A stretch of 34,690 bases of DNA from Lachnospiraceae bacterium (GCA_017439665.1 JAFSIS010000045.1:1-34690); one strand, 5' to 3'; positions 4,226 to 12,511 are shown, counted from the stretch's first letter. Program-made: numbers and translations. Notes: generated by a model not told the origin, from the sequence alone.

Positions 4226-6418
4226 ATGAACACACAAGCCCGGAACCTGAAAAAACCCCTTCTATCGATTTCCCTGCTCTCCTCAGGCCGGAAGGAGACC
4301 ATCTGGAAATGCCTGGACTCCCTGCTTCCCATCATGGAGGCTGTAGACAGCGAGCTGATCATCGTGGATACCGGCTGCGATGAAGAAACCCATGAGCGTA
4401 TGCTGACCTATACAAAGCAGGTGATCCGCTTTACCTGGTGCAACGATTTTTCCAGGGCCAGGAACGCGGGACTTAAGCAGGCCAGGGGAGAATGGTTCCT
4501 CTTTATCGATGATGATGAGTGGTTTACGGATGTGGAGGAGCTGGTGGCCTTTTTTACTGCCGGAGAGTATAAGGACTATGGCTGTGCCAACTACATCCAG
4601 AGAAACTATACCCATAAATCGGGAAAAACCTATCGGGATGCCTGGGTGACCCGGCTGATCCGTCTGGACAAGGATACCCGGTTTGTCAGCAGCATCCATG
4701 AATACCTCTATCCCGTAAGGGGAAAATGTAAGCTGATCCACAGCCCGGTGGATCACTATGGCTATATTTTTAAGAATGAGAAGGAAAAATATGCCCATTC
4801 CAGGAGGAATATCAGCCTTCTTGTGGGGATGATCGAAAAAGAGAGGAATAACCCCAGATGGTGGGTGCATCTGGCTAACGAATATAGGGGATTAAGGGAA
4901 TACCATAAGCTGGAGGAGCTGTGTGAGGAGGGAATAGAGACCTTTAAGGGGATAAATTCCTCCTATGTAAACCGGCAGAGGGGAACCTTCTACGTGGGCC
5001 GGATCATGGTGGAGCTGAAAAGAAGGGATTATGAGAAGGCAAGGGAATTGTATGAGGGCTATCTGACGGATAGGCGAAGCACCCAGGTGTGCAGGGCAAG
5101 GCTGCACGGAATGGGGGCGGAGATCTACTATGGCCTGAGAGAGTATGAGAAGTGCGAGAGCTGCTGCAGGAGCTATCTGGAGATCTACGAGAGATTCCAT
5201 GAGGACGAAATGGAGTGCTTAAGCCAGTCCAGCTTTTTTGTTCGGGAAGGCTTTGAGGCAGCTGCCTTCAATAATGTCTGCGGCCTGTATGCAGTCTGTG
5301 GCTTAAGACGGCAGGAGAGCAGCATCCTGAAGGAGTATTTTTACCGGATCGACTGGGAGGCCAAAGGCTTCAGGCTCCATTCCGCCATTCCGGCAGAGCT
5401 GACCGAGTGGATGGGAAAGCTGCCCTATGAGGAAGCCTTTACGCAGATAGCGGCTGTTATGATGAACAAAAAGGGGATCGACCGCTTGGTGATCGGTGCA
5501 CTCCGTAAAATAGAAGAGAAGGAGAAAGAGGAGGAGGCCGCTGCAGACTTTATGAGGCTGTGCCGGATTTTCGCAGGGATCCAGTCCTCCTCCAACCATT
5601 ACGTGCTTTATCTTAGGCTGCGTTATCTCGATTATCTGGGGGAAAGAGAGCCCATGGAGGAGATCTTCGGAAGGCTTCTTGGAAGGGTGGTCAACTTTTG
5701 GGATCTGGAGGATTCCGTATTTGAGATCGCCCTGAAAAATGGAGTTTCCCTGGAGAATATTTTTACCGCCATCAGGTATGAGAACTGGAAGAAGGGAACG
5801 GATCTGCTGTTTGAGAAGGCCCGGGGTGAGAAGCTGAGATTGCGTAAGCAGATCATAGATGGGCTGAGTGGGAAAGAGAATATCCGTTTTTCCTATTTCA
5901 GGCTGAAATGGGCTGAGTGGGAGTGCAGGGAAGCAGAAGAGGAGACGGACTACCACCGGCTGCATGGGAAGCTGGAGCGCTTTTATACCGGTCATCTGGA
6001 ATTTTACCGCAATCTCTATCGAGAGAGTGTATTCACCGGTGAGATGGAGCTGCTTCCCGGAGTATGCAGGCTTGCGGTAAGGCTGGAGCAGGTATTCAAG
6101 GAGGAAAAGGCCGGAAATATCTCCCGGATGCGGGAGGCTCTGAAGGCCTGTCTAAAGGTTTATCCGCCTATGGATTCTACGCTTCGGCGATTTGCACAGC
6201 TGTTTGGAAGTCATAAAAAGGAAGAGCTTAAGGAAGCAGACAGGGCCAGAGAGGAAATGGCAGTGCTTGGGGCACAGATCAGAGAGATGGCAGAGGAGCT
6301 GTTAGCACAGGGGCTGTATGGAGAAGCCTGGCAGATCTGGCAGCAGCTGGTGATTCTTTTGCCGGAGGATGCCAATGTGCTTCGCCTGGGAGAGAGAATA
6401 AAGGAGGGTCTATCCTGA
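4226..6418 (+). CDS. Family 2 glycosyltransferase with TPR-like repeats, probable flagellin glycosylation
   Basis: The start is ATG 4226, close behind GGAGG (4218-4222); an upstream in-frame GTG at 4199 has no ribosome-binding site. This gives 730 residues. Residues about 10-230 are a GT2 (SunS/WcaA-like) domain: LLSISLLSSGRKETIWKCLD, ELIIVDTGC, then the nucleotide-sugar and metal-binding FIDDDEW. The rest is helical with TPR-like helix pairs (YHKLEELCEEGIETF, YEKARELYEGYL, YEKCESCCRSYLEIY), and a C-terminal pair ends in LLPEDANVLRLGERI. GT2-TPR proteins directly downstream of flagellin are typical flagellin-modifying enzymes in clostridia. I infer that the TPR part handles the protein substrate. 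The sugar and acceptor residues cannot be read. The next gene starts 2 nt after its stop. Confidence 0.8.
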   Translation: MNTQARNLKKPLLSISLLSSGRKETIWKCLDSLLPIMEAVDSELIIVDTGCDEETHERMLTYTKQVIRFTWCNDFSRARNAGLKQARGEWFLFIDDDEWFTDVEELVAFFTAGEYKDYGCANYIQRNYTHKSGKTYRDAWVTRLIRLDKDTRFVSSIHEYLYPVRGKCKLIHSPVDHYGYIFKNEKEKYAHSRRNISLLVGMIEKERNNPRWWVHLANEYRGLREYHKLEELCEEGIETFKGINSSYVNRQRGTFYVGRIMVELKRRDYEKARELYEGYLTDRRSTQVCRARLHGMGAEIYYGLREYEKCESCCRSYLEIYERFHEDEMECLSQSSFFVREGFEAAAFNNVCGLYAVCGLRRQESSILKEYFYRIDWEAKGFRLHSAIPAELTEWMGKLPYEEAFTQIAAVMMNKKGIDRLVIGALRKIEEKEKEEEAAADFMRLCRIFAGIQSSSNHYVLYLRLRYLDYLGEREPMEEIFGRLLGRVVNFWDLEDSVFEIALKNGVSLENIFTAIRYENWKKGTDLLFEKARGEKLRLRKQIIDGLSGKENIRFSYFRLKWAEWECREAEEETDYHRLHGKLERFYTGHLEFYRNLYRESVFTGEMELLPGVCRLAVRLEQVFKEEKAGNISRMREALKACLKVYPPMDSTLRRFAQLFGSHKKEELKEADRAREEMAVLGAQIREMAEELLAQGLYGEAWQIWQQLVILLPEDANVLRLGERIKEGLS

Positions 6419-6419
6419 A

Positions 6420-9400
6420 ATGTTTACGGAAGAAAAAAACGGTCAGGTCAGTGTGATCCTGACGGCAGAGAGCTTTGTACCGCAGAGGCTGAGAAAAAGT
6501 ATAGAGTCTGTATTCAGCCAGAGGGGGGCTTCCCATTTGCTAAAGCAGCTGATCCTGCTGGATTTGACGGGGGACGGTGCCTGCGTGGACTGGCTGAGGA
6601 AAAACTATATTGAAGAGGAAAGACTTATCGTATTAAAGCCCGGGGAGCCGATCACCAAAGGCAGAGGAATGAACTGGGCAGTGAATACGGCAACGGGAAG
6701 GTATCTGGCCTTTCTGGGAAGCACAGCCAGATGGGCAGAAGATAAGCTGCAGAGGCAGTTCTCCTATCTGGAGAAGAATCGTCAGGCAGGGTGGATCTAT
6801 GGCATGGCAGCCGCAGGGGAAAGGCAGTATCTGCCAAATCCCCAGCTTGCGATTTATCAGAAGGCCGGCCATATTTTCTATGATCTGCTGCGTGAAAGTA
6901 CGGTAGTCCCGGATACGGTGATGCTCAGAAGGAAGATTTTTCTGGAGCTTGGCGGAATGGATGAGGAGCTGCCGGCTTTAGTGGAGGAGGAGTTTCTTCT
7001 TCGTCTCTCCGGGGAGTATCCCGCAGCCTATATGGAACAGGTAATGGCTGTGATCTTACCGCAGGAAGAAAATCAGGAGGCCGGGCTGGCGGTGCGGATG
7101 CTTCTGTGCAGTACCTACGCGAAAGAGCTTCGTCAAAGCTGTCTGACCGAAGAGGTATTGGAAGGGCTTTGGCAGAAGGCAAGAGGGCAGAAGCAGGAAG
7201 GCCTGTTCTGGGAGTATGCCAATATCTTAAAGGAGGATGAGCTGTTTGCCTCTGTACTGGAGAAGCTCTGGCAAAAGCAGCATCCTGTACGCAAGCTCCT
7301 TGTGTCCAAAGAACCCACCGTAGCCGGTGTGGTCAATTGTGTGGGCTGCTGCGGCTGTGAATCCATCTGCCCGGTAGATGCCATCACCATGAAGCCTGAT
7401 CAGGAGGGCTTCTTCTATCCGGAGGTAGACGAAGAAGCCTGTATCCTGTGCGGCAAATGTCTGAAGGTATGTCCTACCCAGCAAGAGATCAGGGGACTTC
7501 CCAGACCGGAAAAATGCTATGCAGTCCAGGGAAATGAGGTGGCACAGAGGGACAGCTCCTCAGGAGGAATATTCCCTCTTTTGGCAGAAGCCGTATTGAG
7601 CCGGGGAGGCTATGTGGCGGGAGCTGTTTACGGAAGGGATCACAAGGTAGAGCATGTGGTCAGCAATCAGCCGGAGGATATCTTCAGGATGCGTTCCTCT
7701 AAATATGTGCAGAGTGACAGCAGAGGGATCTTTGCTGCTGTGGAGGCTCTTCTTAAGAGGGATGAGGAGGTTCTGTTTACCGGCTGTGCCTGTCAGATAG
7801 CAGGGCTGAAGGCCTATCTGGGGAGGGAATATGAGAGGCTGTATACGGCTGATGTGGTCTGCCATGGAGTACCCTCACCCAGGATTTATGAAAGCTATCT
7901 GAAGGAGCATGAGCAGATGGCGGGGCCTGTCCGGGAAATCAATTTCCGAAAGAAGCAGGTTCTGGGCTGGAAATCGGGAGTATATATCCGTTTTCAGGGA
8001 GGGAAGACCTATACCGCCAAGGGCTATGACCCTTATATGGCAGTGTTCCTCAATGACTGGGGACTGAGAGAATCCTGCTATCAGTGTGAATTTAAGCAGA
8101 TGAGCTATTCGGATATCACTCTGGGAGATTTCTGGGGAATCGAAAGATTGGATGCAGAGCTGGGAAAAGAGAAAGAGAAGGGAACCTCTGTGGTAACCGT
8201 AAATACGGCTAAGGGAGTTTGTCTTTTTGGAGATATCCGTTCCCGGCTGAATGCTCTCAGGATATTTCCCACCGAGAGGGCAGTTACGTTCAATCCCAGT
8301 ATGGCAGAGCCGGTGCGAAGAAAGAAATTCCGGGATCTGTTCTTTGCTGCCTTTTTACAGGAGCAGGAAAAGCCTGCCCATAAGCGATCCCTGCAAAACA
8401 GCATCAACGCCGCCTTTCGGGGCATCCATTTCGACATCGCCCTGGTACTCTGGTGGTCACCCAATTACGGCAATGCCCTGACCAACTATGCCTTATACAA
8501 AACTCTGGAAAAGGAGCATTCCGTACTTGCCATCGACAACATGAACCTGTATCCGGGAGAACGCTTTGGCCGTTTTGCCAAAGACCATTATCAGCTTTCC
8601 TCTGACTACTTCCCGTCAGGGGCAAGGGAGCTGATCGTGCAAAGCAGCGATACCTTTATTGTAGGCTCGGACCAGACCTGGAACTATCACTTTGAGAAAC
8701 AGTGCCGGTGCGGGAAGTATTTTCAGCTGGATTTCGTCCCACAAAACAAAAAAAAGCTTGCCTATGGGGCCTCCTTTGGCATGGAGGGGGCGGAACCGCC
8801 CACAGAAGGCTATGCACAGCTGTACAGGCGGTTTGATGGGATAGCCGTAAGGGAGCAGTTTGGGGTAAACAGCTGCGAGCGGCTGTATGGAGCCCGGGCG
8901 GTCTGGGTACTGGATCCGGTATTTCTGCTTTCGGCAAAGGAGTATGAGCCGCTGGTGGAGGCGGCAGAAAAAAGAAAGGAGTGTGAACCGCCGGCAGAGG
9001 AGGCAGGAAAAAACGGTGAGCCCTTTATCATGGCCTATCTCTTAAATCCCACGCCGGAAAAAAGAAAGGCCTGTAAAAAAATACAGCATCTGCTGGGAGG
9101 AATCAGGATCATCAACGTCAGCGAGAACAGCCCCAGGGAGAGGGAGAGAAACCGGCATATTCTGGAATTTGATCATGTACTGGGAAATATAGAGGTGGAG
9201 GACTGGGTATACTATATGAGCAGGGCAGAGTTTGTGGTGACCGATTCCTTCCATGGAACCTGCTTCTCGGTAATCTTTCAGAAGCGTTTTCTGGCCTTTG
9301 TCAACCGTCAGCCGGGGCGCTTCGGGGTCTTCGATCAATTCAGCGGCCTACCGGAAAGGATCATCAGGCCGGAGGATATGGATTCTTTGCAAACAAGGAT

Positions 9401-9500
9401 AGAGGCTTATCTTAAGCCGATCGATTATGAAACGGTGGAGAAGGAGCTGGAAGCAGCCAGACAGGAATCGCTGGAATGGCTTAAGAGACAGCTTGCCTGA
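6420..9500 (+). CDS. Fusion: GT2-like domain + 2x[4Fe-4S] FrhB/FdhB-like reductase + polysaccharide pyruvyl transferase
   Basis: The 1026-residue product starts at ATG 6420 behind AAGGAGGG. Residues about 8-280 have a GT2 outline (QVSVILTAE, RGMNWAVNTATGRYLAFLG), but the acidic DxD triad is replaced by GSTARW, so this part is probably not catalytic. Residues 307-317 (C307xxC310xxC313xxxC317P) and 341-351 (C341xxC344xxC347xxxC351P) form a 2x[4Fe-4S] ferredoxin. Residues about 366-640 resemble the F420-hydrogenase/FdhB beta family (SSSGGIFPLLAEA, TGCACQIAGLKAYL, VCHGVPSP, SDITLGDFWG). Residues about 668-1000 are pyruvyl-transferase-like (NYGNALTNYALYK, FIVGSDQTWN, VTDSFHGTCFS). FrhB-like and pyruvyl-transferase-like genes often neighbour each other in polysaccharide loci. 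Here they are one polypeptide, with a glycosyltransferase, behind flagellin. I infer flagellar-glycan modification; capsule or exopolysaccharide work is the alternative. Confidence 0.8.
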   Translation: MFTEEKNGQVSVILTAESFVPQRLRKSIESVFSQRGASHLLKQLILLDLTGDGACVDWLRKNYIEEERLIVLKPGEPITKGRGMNWAVNTATGRYLAFLGSTARWAEDKLQRQFSYLEKNRQAGWIYGMAAAGERQYLPNPQLAIYQKAGHIFYDLLRESTVVPDTVMLRRKIFLELGGMDEELPALVEEEFLLRLSGEYPAAYMEQVMAVILPQEENQEAGLAVRMLLCSTYAKELRQSCLTEEVLEGLWQKARGQKQEGLFWEYANILKEDELFASVLEKLWQKQHPVRKLLVSKEPTVAGVVNCVGCCGCESICPVDAITMKPDQEGFFYPEVDEEACILCGKCLKVCPTQQEIRGLPRPEKCYAVQGNEVAQRDSSSGGIFPLLAEAVLSRGGYVAGAVYGRDHKVEHVVSNQPEDIFRMRSSKYVQSDSRGIFAAVEALLKRDEEVLFTGCACQIAGLKAYLGREYERLYTADVVCHGVPSPRIYESYLKEHEQMAGPVREINFRKKQVLGWKSGVYIRFQGGKTYTAKGYDPYMAVFLNDWGLRESCYQCEFKQMSYSDITLGDFWGIERLDAELGKEKEKGTSVVTVNTAKGVCLFGDIRSRLNALRIFPTERAVTFNPSMAEPVRRKKFRDLFFAAFLQEQEKPAHKRSLQNSINAAFRGIHFDIALVLWWSPNYGNALTNYALYKTLEKEHSVLAIDNMNLYPGERFGRFAKDHYQLSSDYFPSGARELIVQSSDTFIVGSDQTWNYHFEKQCRCGKYFQLDFVPQNKKKLAYGASFGMEGAEPPTEGYAQLYRRFDGIAVREQFGVNSCERLYGARAVWVLDPVFLLSAKEYEPLVEAAEKRKECEPPAEEAGKNGEPFIMAYLLNPTPEKRKACKKIQHLLGGIRIINVSENSPRERERNRHILEFDHVLGNIEVEDWVYYMSRAEFVVTDSFHGTCFSVIFQKRFLAFVNRQPGRFGVFDQFSGLPERIIRPEDMDSLQTRIEAYLKPIDYETVEKELEAARQESLEWLKRQLA

Positions 9501-9581
9501 TTTTACGGGCAAAGAGGAAAATGTAACGGTTCAGCCTTTGGCTGCCTGTAACAGGAAAATCAGGATAACGGCAATAAGGAC

Positions 9582-9610
9582 TTTACGATGGATAACAAAC
9601 ATGCTATTAT
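9582..9610 (+). promoter_or_regulatory. Possible promoter of degV
   Basis: TTTACG (9582-9587) and TATTAT (9605-9610) are separated by 17 bp. The -35 is weak and the -10 is one mismatch from consensus. Transcription would start near 9617, giving a leader of about 130 nt with three hairpins. Confidence 0.4.
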
Positions 9611-9651
9611 AAGTAGTAATGAATACTACATGCATATATTAGAAAGTCAGG

Positions 9652-9729
9652 GTGTAAGAAAAAATTTTTATCTTACACAACTTACCCTGAAGGGTAAATT
9701 TCTATGACCAAAATGTTGCTTACGCAACA
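9652..9729 (+). promoter_or_regulatory. Three consecutive small hairpins in the degV leader
   Basis: GTGTAAG/CTTACAC (9652-9658, 9672-9678), TTACCC/GGGTAA (9682-9687, 9692-9697; loop TGAA) and TGTTGC/GCAACA (9714-9719, 9724-9729; loop TTAC) follow one another and end 15 nt before the start codon. None has a U-run, so they are not ordinary terminators. They may stabilise the mRNA or regulate it. I do not recognise a riboswitch class. Confidence 0.5.
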
Positions 9730-9744
9730 AGAAAGTAGGAAAAC

Positions 9745-10584
9745 ATGAGCTATAAAATCGTAGTAGACAGTTGTTGTGAATTACCTGAGGAGTATAAAAA
9801 TGATCCTCGCTTTCAGAGAATTCCTTTAGGAATTCAGGTAGGAGACTGGCAGATTCAGGATGATGAAACCTTTGACCAGGCAGAGTTCCTAAAGAAAGTG
9901 GCCGAGACCAGTGAGTGCCCCAAATCTTCCTGCCCTTCACCGGAAGCTTTTATGCAGAGTTTCAGGACAGAGGCAGAGCGGGTATATGTGATCACCTTGT
10001 CTGCTGCCTTAAGTGGCAGCCACAATAGTGCAGTCCTGGGAAAAAATCTGTATGAGGAGGCTTATCCGGCAAAAAATATTCATATTGTGGATTCACAGTC
10101 AGCCTCCTGCGGAGAGACGCAGATTGCCATGAAGGCCATGGAGTTAGAAGAAAGCGGTAAATACAGCTTTGAAGAGATTGTACAGAAGCTGGAGGACTTC
10201 CGCGACAAAATGGTTACCTATTTCGTATTGGATAACCTGGATATTTTAAGGAAGAACGGCCGTCTGACCGGGGTGAAGTCCCTGGTAGCCTCCACGCTGA
10301 ATATCAAGCCTATCATGCAGGGAGATAAAGGACAGATAGCCCAGGCAGGACAGGCGATCGGTATCAAGAAGGCCCTTGGCAGAATGACCGATCTTGTGGT
10401 GGAAAAGATGGAGAAGACAGAAGAGCGGATTCTGATGATCACCCATTGCAATAACCTGAAGCGTGCGGAAACGGTTCGGGATATGATTCTTAAGAAAGCC
10501 AAATTCAAAGCAGTAAGTATTATGGATACGGCCGGGATCAGCAGCCTTTATGCAGCTGACGGCGGAGTGATCGTAACGGTATAG
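9745..10584 (+). CDS. DegV-family fatty-acid-binding protein
   Basis: The 279-residue product starts at ATG 9745 after AGGAAAAC. It has the DegV pattern: N-terminal KIVVDSCCELP (canonical KI.TDS..DLP), PLGIQVGD, CPSPEAFMQSF, ITLSAALSGSHNSA, HIVDSQSASCGETQIAM, then LDNLDILRKNGRLTG and LNIKPIM. DegV/FakB proteins bind a fatty acid and, with a FakA kinase, pass it into phospholipid synthesis. No fakA is present, and clostridia usually carry several DegV paralogues, so the ligand is unknown. The gene is monocistronic, with a hairpin-rich leader on one side and a long palindrome beginning at its stop codon on the other. Confidence 0.88.
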   Translation: MSYKIVVDSCCELPEEYKNDPRFQRIPLGIQVGDWQIQDDETFDQAEFLKKVAETSECPKSSCPSPEAFMQSFRTEAERVYVITLSAALSGSHNSAVLGKNLYEEAYPAKNIHIVDSQSASCGETQIAMKAMELEESGKYSFEEIVQKLEDFRDKMVTYFVLDNLDILRKNGRLTGVKSLVASTLNIKPIMQGDKGQIAQAGQAIGIKKALGRMTDLVVEKMEKTEERILMITHCNNLKRAETVRDMILKKAKFKAVSIMDTAGISSLYAADGGVIVTV

Positions 10585-10764
10585 CAGGGAAATGTCTCCT
10601 TATTCTTAAAAAAGCTTACTGTTTATCCATTTGTACGCATTTGCGAAGACATTATAGACCAAAGAGCGGACTTTAGTCCGATATTTGGCTACAATGTTCG
10701 TAGCAACAAGCGAACAAAGGATAACAGTAAGCTGATGAAAGAATAAGGGGATATTTCTGTCTAT
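10581..10764. repeat. 184-bp near-palindrome filling the gap between convergent genes
   Basis: The two halves are imperfect inverted copies centred at 10673. Matching blocks from the outside in are ATAG/CTAT, GAAAT/ATTTC, CCTTATTCTT/AAGAATAAGG, AGCTTACTGTT/AACAGTAAGCT, ATCC/GGAT, TTTGT/ACAAA, ATTATAG/CTACAAT (approximate), CCAAA/TTTGG and the tip GGACTTTAGTCC (10668-10679). The outer ends coincide with the stop codons of degV (10582-10584) and the DUF1294 gene (10761-10763). It could be a MITE-like insertion, a long bidirectional hairpin terminator or a structured RNA. No transposase or target-site duplication is visible. Confidence 0.75.
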
Positions 10765-11054
10765 AAAAACTTAAACTGGATCGGAGAAAGGTATAGAAGA
10801 AGTAGTAGTAAAAGCTGTAGAACCAGAAGGACCGGCAGACCGATGGTAAAGGAGCGGTGCCGGGTTTTATGATGGAAGAGATGCACGCCAATGAGGGAGC
10901 CCAGGCTCCCTCCCAAAATGGCGATCATGAATAAGGTTGATTCCGGTATGCGAAAGGCCCGTTTACGGGCCTTTTTTTTGTCAATCAGCATGGACAGCAG
11001 TCCTAACAGATTCATCAGCATCAAATAAAATACCAGAACAGCAATAACGTTCAT
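10761..11054 (-). CDS. DUF1294 small membrane protein
   Basis: Minus-strand gene, with ATG at 11054-11052 chosen behind AGGAAA; a TTG one codon earlier is also possible. The product is 97 residues. Three hydrophobic segments flank two signatures of the family: MLIDKKKARKRAFRIPESTLF and GGSLGSLIGVHLFHHKTRHRSFTIGLPV. The function of DUF1294 is not established. The family is widespread in Firmicutes as a small integral membrane protein with a basic loop and a His/Lys-rich stretch. It lies downstream of argG on the same strand, 84 bp away, and converges on degV. A stretch encoding KKARK also carries a strong plus-strand terminator (10953-10979). Confidence 0.85.
   Translation of the reverse strand: MNVIAVLVFYLMLMNLLGLLSMLIDKKKARKRAFRIPESTLFMIAILGGSLGSLIGVHLFHHKTRHRSFTIGLPVLLVLQLLLLLLLYLSPIQFKFL
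10953..10979 (+). terminator. Plus-strand intrinsic terminator embedded in the DUF1294 coding sequence
   Basis: AAAGGCCCG (10953-10961) and CGGGCCTTT (10966-10974) form a perfect 9-bp stem with a TTTA loop, and T's continue to 10979. On the plus strand this is textbook. It would stop a degV transcript that passed the palindrome, leaving an RNA tail antisense to the 3' half of the DUF1294 gene. It may instead be a coincidence of coding a Lys/Arg-rich loop. Confidence 0.6.
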
Positions 11055-11138
11055 CAAAGTTTCCTTTCCCTAAACCGCTATACCTGATGACGAAATGGCG
11101 TCAGAGCAGATATAAAAGTTGGCAGCAGGGGACAGAAA

Positions 11139-12353
11139 TTATTTTTCTGCCTCCATCAGCTTCATGGCACGTACCTTGCAGGACAGACCGAAGAGATTGA
11201 TAAAGCCTTCTGCATCATGGTGGTCATAGAGATCACCGGTAGCAAAGGAAGCCAGGCTCTCATTGTAAAGAGAATAGGGAGAGGTGGTTCCGGCTTTAAT
11301 GATGTTTCCCTTGTAAAGCTTGAATTTTACTTCACCGGTAACGTAGCGCTGGGTGGATTCAATGAAAGCACATACAGCCTCTCTTAAAGGAGTGAACCAT
11401 TTTCCCTCATAAACGATCTGAGCCAGCTTGTTGCCCATATCCATTTTTAAAGCATAGGTATCACGATCCAGGATCAGCTCCTCCAGCTGCTGGTGGGCTT
11501 CATAAAGAATGGTTCCGCCGGGAGTTTCATACACACCGCGGGACTTCATTCCCACTACACGGTTTTCGACGATATCCACAATACCGATACCGTGCTTTCC
11601 GCCCAGGGTATTGAGGGTGCGGATGATATCAGCCACCTTCATTTTCTGACCGTTTACAGAGGTGGGAATGCCCTTTTCAAAGGTCATGGTTACGTATTCC
11701 CCTTCATCGGGAGCCTTTTCGGGAGTAGTTCCCAAAACCAGAAGATGATCGAAATTAGGTTCTTCGGCAGGATCCTCCAGCTCCAGGCCCTCATGGCTGA
11801 TGTGCCACAGGTTACGGTCACGGCTGTAGCTGGAATCGGCAGAGAAAGGAAGATTGATTCCGTGAGCCTTGCAGTAGGCAATTTCGTCTTCACGGGACTG
11901 CATGGTCCAGGCATCACTTCTCCAGGCAGCAATGATCTTCAGATCAGGAGCCAGAGCCTTAATGCCCAGTTCAAAACGGATCTGATCATTTCCCTTACCG
12001 GTTGCCCCGTGGCAGATGGCAGAGGCATTTTCCTTGCGGGCAATCTCCACCAGACGTTTGGCGATGACGGGACGGGCCATAGAAGTACCCAGTAAATATT
12101 TGTTTTCATATACTGCATGGCCCTGTACACAGGGAACGATATATTCATCACAGAATTCATCGATCACATCTTCAATATAAAGTTTGGCAGCACCACAGGA
12201 TAATGCACGTTCCTCCAGTCCGTCCAGTTCTTCACCCTGTCCGCAGTCGATGCAGACACAGATAACCTCATAATCAAAATTCTCCTTTAACCAGGGAATG
12301 ATCGCTGTGGTATCAAGACCACCGGAATAAGCCAAAATTACTTTTTCTTTCAT
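11139..12353 (-). CDS. argG: Argininosuccinate synthase
   Basis: The 404-residue cytosolic enzyme joins citrulline and aspartate with ATP to give argininosuccinate, the penultimate step of arginine synthesis. The N-terminus KVILAYSGGLDTTAIIPWL carries the PP-loop SGGLDT that binds ATP. Further family blocks are HGATGKGNDQIRFE, AWRSDAWTMQSREDEI and the GVYETPGGT substrate region. The length matches the family (about 400). It is transcribed away from the argC operon. It has its own promoter (12518-12546), a structured leader and an ArgR-like box upstream. argH is not in the window. Confidence 0.97.
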   Translation of the reverse strand: MKEKVILAYSGGLDTTAIIPWLKENFDYEVICVCIDCGQGEELDGLEERALSCGAAKLYIEDVIDEFCDEYIVPCVQGHAVYENKYLLGTSMARPVIAKRLVEIARKENASAICHGATGKGNDQIRFELGIKALAPDLKIIAAWRSDAWTMQSREDEIAYCKAHGINLPFSADSSYSRDRNLWHISHEGLELEDPAEEPNFDHLLVLGTTPEKAPDEGEYVTMTFEKGIPTSVNGQKMKVADIIRTLNTLGGKHGIGIVDIVENRVVGMKSRGVYETPGGTILYEAHQQLEELILDRDTYALKMDMGNKLAQIVYEGKWFTPLREAVCAFIESTQRYVTGEVKFKLYKGNIIKAGTTSPYSLYNESLASFATGDLYDHHDAEGFINLFGLSCKVRAMKLMEAEK

Positions 12354-12511
12354 GATAACCTCTCATTTCTGCTGCCCACGGCAGCCATATGTATAGCATT
12401 GAGGTAACGATTCAGAATCACATTCGACAGAGGAATTGATAAACAACCCTCTGTAAGCAGGTTTACCCGGTTCTTTTCATCAATTCACAGGGCTTGGAAC
12501 CGTTACACGTT
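12354..12511 (-). promoter_or_regulatory. Structured 5' leader of argG mRNA
   Basis: The roughly 158-nt leader, read on the minus strand, contains competing complements. GTAACG near the 5' end pairs with CGTTAC near the 3' end. GGTTC pairs with GAACC. GAATTGAT pairs with ATCAATTC, which overlaps the right arm of an ACAGAGG/CCTCTGT hairpin. A last hairpin (12367-12386) lies just before the ribosome-binding site. No T-box sequence (TGGTACCGCG-like) and no U-run terminator were found. It could be a translational control leader of unknown type. Confidence 0.4.
12367..12386 (-). promoter_or_regulatory. Hairpin before the argG ribosome-binding site, shared with argC
   Basis: On the minus strand, GCTGCC/GGCAGC form a 6-bp stem followed by AGAA and then GAGAGG before ATG. 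The 20-nt block is identical at 18 positions to 12888-12907 in front of argC. Confidence 0.6.

Noticed and set aside
5303..5995. 230-codon minus-strand frame opposite the TPR glycosyltransferase
   Set aside because: It overlaps a clear family gene throughout and has no recognisable domain.
12354..12511. T-box riboswitch before argG
   Set aside because: No T-box sequence, no Stem I signature and no terminator were found in the leader.
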